From Candidatus Hodarchaeota archaeon (GTDB lineage: Archaea > Asgardarchaeota > Heimdallarchaeia > Hodarchaeales > YT1-057): a stretch of 8,629 bases of DNA. The stretch lies in assembly GCA_016839955.1 (NCBI GenBank), contig JAEOTI010000540.1, positions 1-8,629 on the forward strand, read 5' to 3'. Both the position numbers and the translations under genes were made by a program. Under the pieces are notes generated by a model that made no database searches, was not told the DNA's origin, and worked only from the letters and a program-made list of their open reading frames with translations. Shown piece after piece: positions 6,902 through 8,629 of the stretch (within the stretch, counting starts at the first letter, position 1; each line of letters begins with the position of its first letter).

Positions 6902-7444
6902 TTACCATTCATCTTTTTTCTCTTTAATATAATCCAATCTTTTTTGCATTTCAGAAGTGGTTTGGCGTAATTCGACCATTTGTTCTTTATCTATTGGTTT
7001 TATTGTTTTGATAATTCTGTAAATTCCTATGGTTACTAGGATAATCCCCAACATAAGCAAAACATTACCTACAAAATCAAGTGAATAATTATCATAGTTA
7101 GTGGATTGCTCAATAGTATAAGCTAATGCCATTTGGAGGTTAATGAAATGTAATAACCCTGAAAAAAGATAGAGAAAACCTGGTGGTCGTCTAAATCCGT
7201 ATAGAGCAAATATAAAACCAAGAAGAGCAAAAAGAAGACTACCAATAACCAGAAATAAAATATGATGGGTTGAAAGGAGATATTCTTTAGTTATATTACC
7301 AAACAAATCAACTTTTACATACCAGGGGAGAATTAACGTCCAACAAATAAAGAAAAGACTTACTGCAACGATCTTATCTGATCTAGTCAAGTTTATAAAA
7401 TTGAATTCTTTATATTTTCTCCATTGTAGCCATTTAAGGTTCAT
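6902..7444 (-). CDS. Four-helix membrane protein of unknown function
   Basis: I do not recognise a family. The 180-residue product starts with a basic, Trp-rich segment (1-24) and then has four hydrophobic helices at about 25-43, 60-84, 89-111 and 123-146. It ends with a charged, cytosolic tail (150-180) that could form a short coiled coil (MVELRQTTSEMQKRLDYIKE). Positive charges (RSDK before helix 1, FRRPP between helices 2 and 3, KTIK after helix 4) suggest both termini are inside. The short loop between helices 1 and 2 and the loop before helix 4 (EQSTNYDNYSLD) would be outside. The start ATG at 7444 has GGATGAG about 12 nt upstream. It stands alone, convergent with the EamA gene and divergent from a small plus-strand gene. 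Confidence 0.7.
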   Translation of the reverse strand: MNLKWLQWRKYKEFNFINLTRSDKIVAVSLFFICWTLILPWYVKVDLFGNITKEYLLSTHHILFLVIGSLLFALLGFIFALYGFRRPPGFLYLFSGLLHFINLQMALAYTIEQSTNYDNYSLDFVGNVLLMLGIILVTIGIYRIIKTIKPIDKEQMVELRQTTSEMQKRLDYIKEKKDEW

Positions 7445-7488
7445 TCTATTTTACTCATCCTGATAATGATTATCTTAGCGATTGAAAA

Positions 7489-7503
7489 ATTATAATTTTA
7501 ATT
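7489..7503 (-). promoter_or_regulatory. TATA-like box upstream of the four-helix protein gene
   Basis: The minus-strand stretch AAATTAAAATTATAATT is centred about 50 nt before the ATG at 7444. That leaves room for a roughly 25-nt leader carrying the GGATGAG ribosome site. The region is generally AT-rich, so the call is weak. Confidence 0.3.
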
Positions 7504-7527
7504 TTTTTACCATTGCATTAGCTTTGA

Positions 7528-7549
7528 AAATTTTAAAAAAGTCGTCAAA
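7528..7549 (+). repeat. Imperfect 22-bp direct repeat, copy 1
   Basis: This copy matches 7856-7877 at 20 of 22 positions. The shared core is AAGTCGTCAAA, preceded by AAATTTT. It lies 83 nt before the start of the small two-helix gene. Confidence 0.6.
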
Positions 7550-7632
7550 CTGTTATTTCACGAAAGTCATCCTCGAATGACATATTTTGTTTTTAGAAAA
7601 CGAAGACTCCTCAAAGGAAATTAGGTTGAGAG

Positions 7633-7839
7633 ATGTATTGGACAATATTAACAACATTTTTGACTTTTCTTCCAATATTCTGGTGGGAGAGCAGCGGTTT
7701 GGGTTATACTTTCAAAGATCCAATTGAAATACTAAGAGATAAACCATTTTTTCTATTTTCAGGCATTATTCTGTTCTCATTTATTGTATCGATTCTATTT
7801 TCATTTATTTATGAGCTATTCAGGTTGAATTTTTCTTGA
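7633..7839 (+). CDS. Small two-helix membrane protein, hypothetical
   Basis: A 68-residue open frame begins with ATG and has AGGTTGAG 5-12 nt upstream as a possible ribosome site. It encodes two hydrophobic helices (about 3-18 and 38-63) joined by a polar loop, SSGLGYTFKDPIEILRDKP, with a short RLNFS tail. The mixed polar loop and varied codons look more like a real small protein than a random AT-rich frame, but no family is recognised. It is bracketed by the two copies of the 22-bp direct repeat and may be unrelated to either neighbour. Confidence 0.5.
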   Translation: MYWTILTTFLTFLPIFWWESSGLGYTFKDPIEILRDKPFFLFSGIILFSFIVSILFSFIYELFRLNFS

Positions 7840-7855
7840 AAAAGTTAATTTCACC

Positions 7856-7877
7856 AAATTTTCAATAAGTCGTCAAA
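7856..7877 (+). repeat. Imperfect 22-bp direct repeat, copy 2
   Basis: Second copy of the repeat seen at 7528-7549, in the same orientation with two mismatches. It begins 17 nt after the stop codon of the small two-helix gene and about 60 nt past the 3' end of the beta-propeller gene on the other strand. Confidence 0.6.
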
Positions 7878-7939
7878 ATCCATTAAGCAAACCAGTTATT
7901 TGCCGCACTCCAATTGTTAATTCTTTCTATTCAGTAAAT

Positions 7940-8455
7940 CTAATTGATTTTGCTTCTAGAACGTTGAACGATCGTAACAGTCGCAATCACAATTAATGGA
8001 AGAATAATTGTCCAAAATCCAAGTGCTAAGCTATTCTCATTATCATTATTCTCTCCATATTTCAAAATCTTCCCAGTTGTTTCCCATAGAACTTGGCCAT
8101 CTTGTCCACTAACGGCATATATAAATCCAAATCGTGTGGTTACTGCAATATCCTGAATACTATCATTGTTCACATCAAAGTTACCTGAGTCTAAATTGCC
8201 CACTGCATCGTTAGGCCCCCGTCGAAGGTCCGTACACTCCCACAATGTACTACCAGTTTTCCCGTTGATTGCATAAATCCCAGTTAGACCCGGTTCAGGC
8301 GTGTCCTCAAAACTTCCAACTATATAATCAGGTATTAGGTCTTCAGTAAGATCGATAGTAGTAGTTTCATAGAGGTGCACTCCAATGTAGTTCTCCCAGA
8401 GAATTGTTCCATCTATTCCATTCAACCCTAAAACTCGCGTATGAAGGAGGGTCAT
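7940..8455 (-). CDS. C-terminal part of membrane-anchored FG-GAP/PQQ-like beta-propeller protein
   Basis: The last 171 residues of a surface protein follow the first ATG after an in-frame stop. Two repeat signatures alternate. PQQ-like strands read VLGLNGIDGTILWE (8-21), IYAINGKTGSTLWE (60-73) and IYAVSGQDGQVLWE (112-125). Calcium-loop FG-GAP-like segments read DLTEDLIPDYIVG (35-47) and DVNNDSIQDIAV (94-105). A linker (GENNDNENS) leads to a C-terminal helix (about 145-163) and a short basic tail RSRSKIN, so the propeller should face outside the cell. Such propellers usually bind ligands or partners; nothing shows an enzyme active site. The matching repeat continues upstream in the same frame to the window edge (8513-8629), so this is probably not an independent gene but the downstream piece of one interrupted by TAA at 8510-8512. 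No signal peptide would exist if translation began here. Confidence 0.75.
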   Translation of the reverse strand: MTLLHTRVLGLNGIDGTILWENYIGVHLYETTTIDLTEDLIPDYIVGSFEDTPEPGLTGIYAINGKTGSTLWECTDLRRGPNDAVGNLDSGNFDVNNDSIQDIAVTTRFGFIYAVSGQDGQVLWETTGKILKYGENNDNENSLALGFWTIILPLIVIATVTIVQRSRSKIN

Positions 8456-8509
8456 GACGTCGGGTACATTATCATTATTAATATCAGTAATTTGGATCTC
8501 TTCTGTCCC

Positions 8510-8629
8510 TTATAGGTCCTTATAAAAATAGGGAGAAAGCCAAAGCTCTTCTCCATTGGTACCATTGAGTAGATAAATAAAATCAGTACCACTAGCAACC
8601 ATAATCTCTGGTTTGTTATCATTGTTGAA
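8510..8629 (-). pseudogene. Upstream part of the same beta-propeller gene, ending at an in-frame TAA
   Basis: The frame is open from the window edge and encodes 39 residues, beginning FNNDNKPEIMVASG and continuing with IYLLNGTNGEELWLS. These are the FG-GAP-like and PQQ-like halves of one more propeller blade. Translation stops at TAA (complement of 8510-8512), but the same frame goes on at once with GTEEIQITDINNDNVPDV, the next blade. The break is a single stop codon with no frame change. It may be a real nonsense mutation, a base error in the assembly or, less likely, a readthrough site. The 5' end, including any signal peptide, lies beyond the window. Confidence 0.7.

Noticed and set aside
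7566..7581. Short inverted repeat GTCAT-CCTCGA-ATGAC before the small two-helix gene
   Set aside because: A 5-bp stem with a 6-nt loop is too weak to call an operator or hairpin in AT-rich sequence.
1..8629. tRNA, rRNA, CRISPR array or transposon
   Set aside because: I saw no tRNA-like cloverleaf with a CCA-adjacent acceptor, no rRNA segment, no regularly spaced repeats and no transposase-like protein.

Overview
This AT-rich window reads as archaeal chromosome, most likely from an Asgard archaeon (Heimdallarchaeia-like is a guess). Three things point there: an Arf/Sar1-type small GTPase fused to a longin-like domain, a membrane protein ending in a zinc ribbon plus RING-like finger, and a membrane-anchored mixed FG-GAP/PQQ-type beta-propeller. 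Together with T-run terminators, TATA-like boxes and a TrpB2-type synthase, this fits Asgard better than Euryarchaeota or bacteria. The lineage call is inference from gene content, since no rRNA or ribosomal marker is present. I see no tRNA, rRNA, CRISPR array or insertion sequence.

Layout. 3-1016 (+) is the C-terminal three quarters of a TrpB2-type tryptophan synthase beta chain, cut by the left edge and closed by a hairpin with a T-rich tail. From 5629 down to 1140 there is a minus-strand block: a BioD/CobQ-like P-loop NTPase, a CaCA-family cation exchanger, a two-helix membrane protein with zinc-ribbon and RING-like fingers, a T-run terminator, and then the Arf/Sar1-longin GTPase, which probably has its own promoter. 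The first three are spaced by 32 and 19 nt and look like one transcription unit. A divergent promoter region (5630-5811) separates them from a plus-strand EamA/DMT transporter (5812-6744). The right part (6902-8629) is less well defined: a four-helix membrane protein (-), a 68-residue two-helix protein (+) flanked by an imperfect 22-bp direct repeat, and the C-terminal end of a surface beta-propeller (-) broken by an in-frame TAA.

How they may work together. Most of the window concerns the membrane: an ion exchanger, a metabolite exporter, a membrane-anchored RING-like protein whose fingers should face the cytosol, and a GTPase of the eukaryotic membrane-trafficking type. The most interesting hypothesis is that the RING-like protein is an E3-like factor of an archaeal ubiquitin-like system acting at the membrane, co-transcribed with the exchanger. 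No ubiquitin-like modifier, E1 or E2 is present in the window, so this rests only on finger architecture and gene order.
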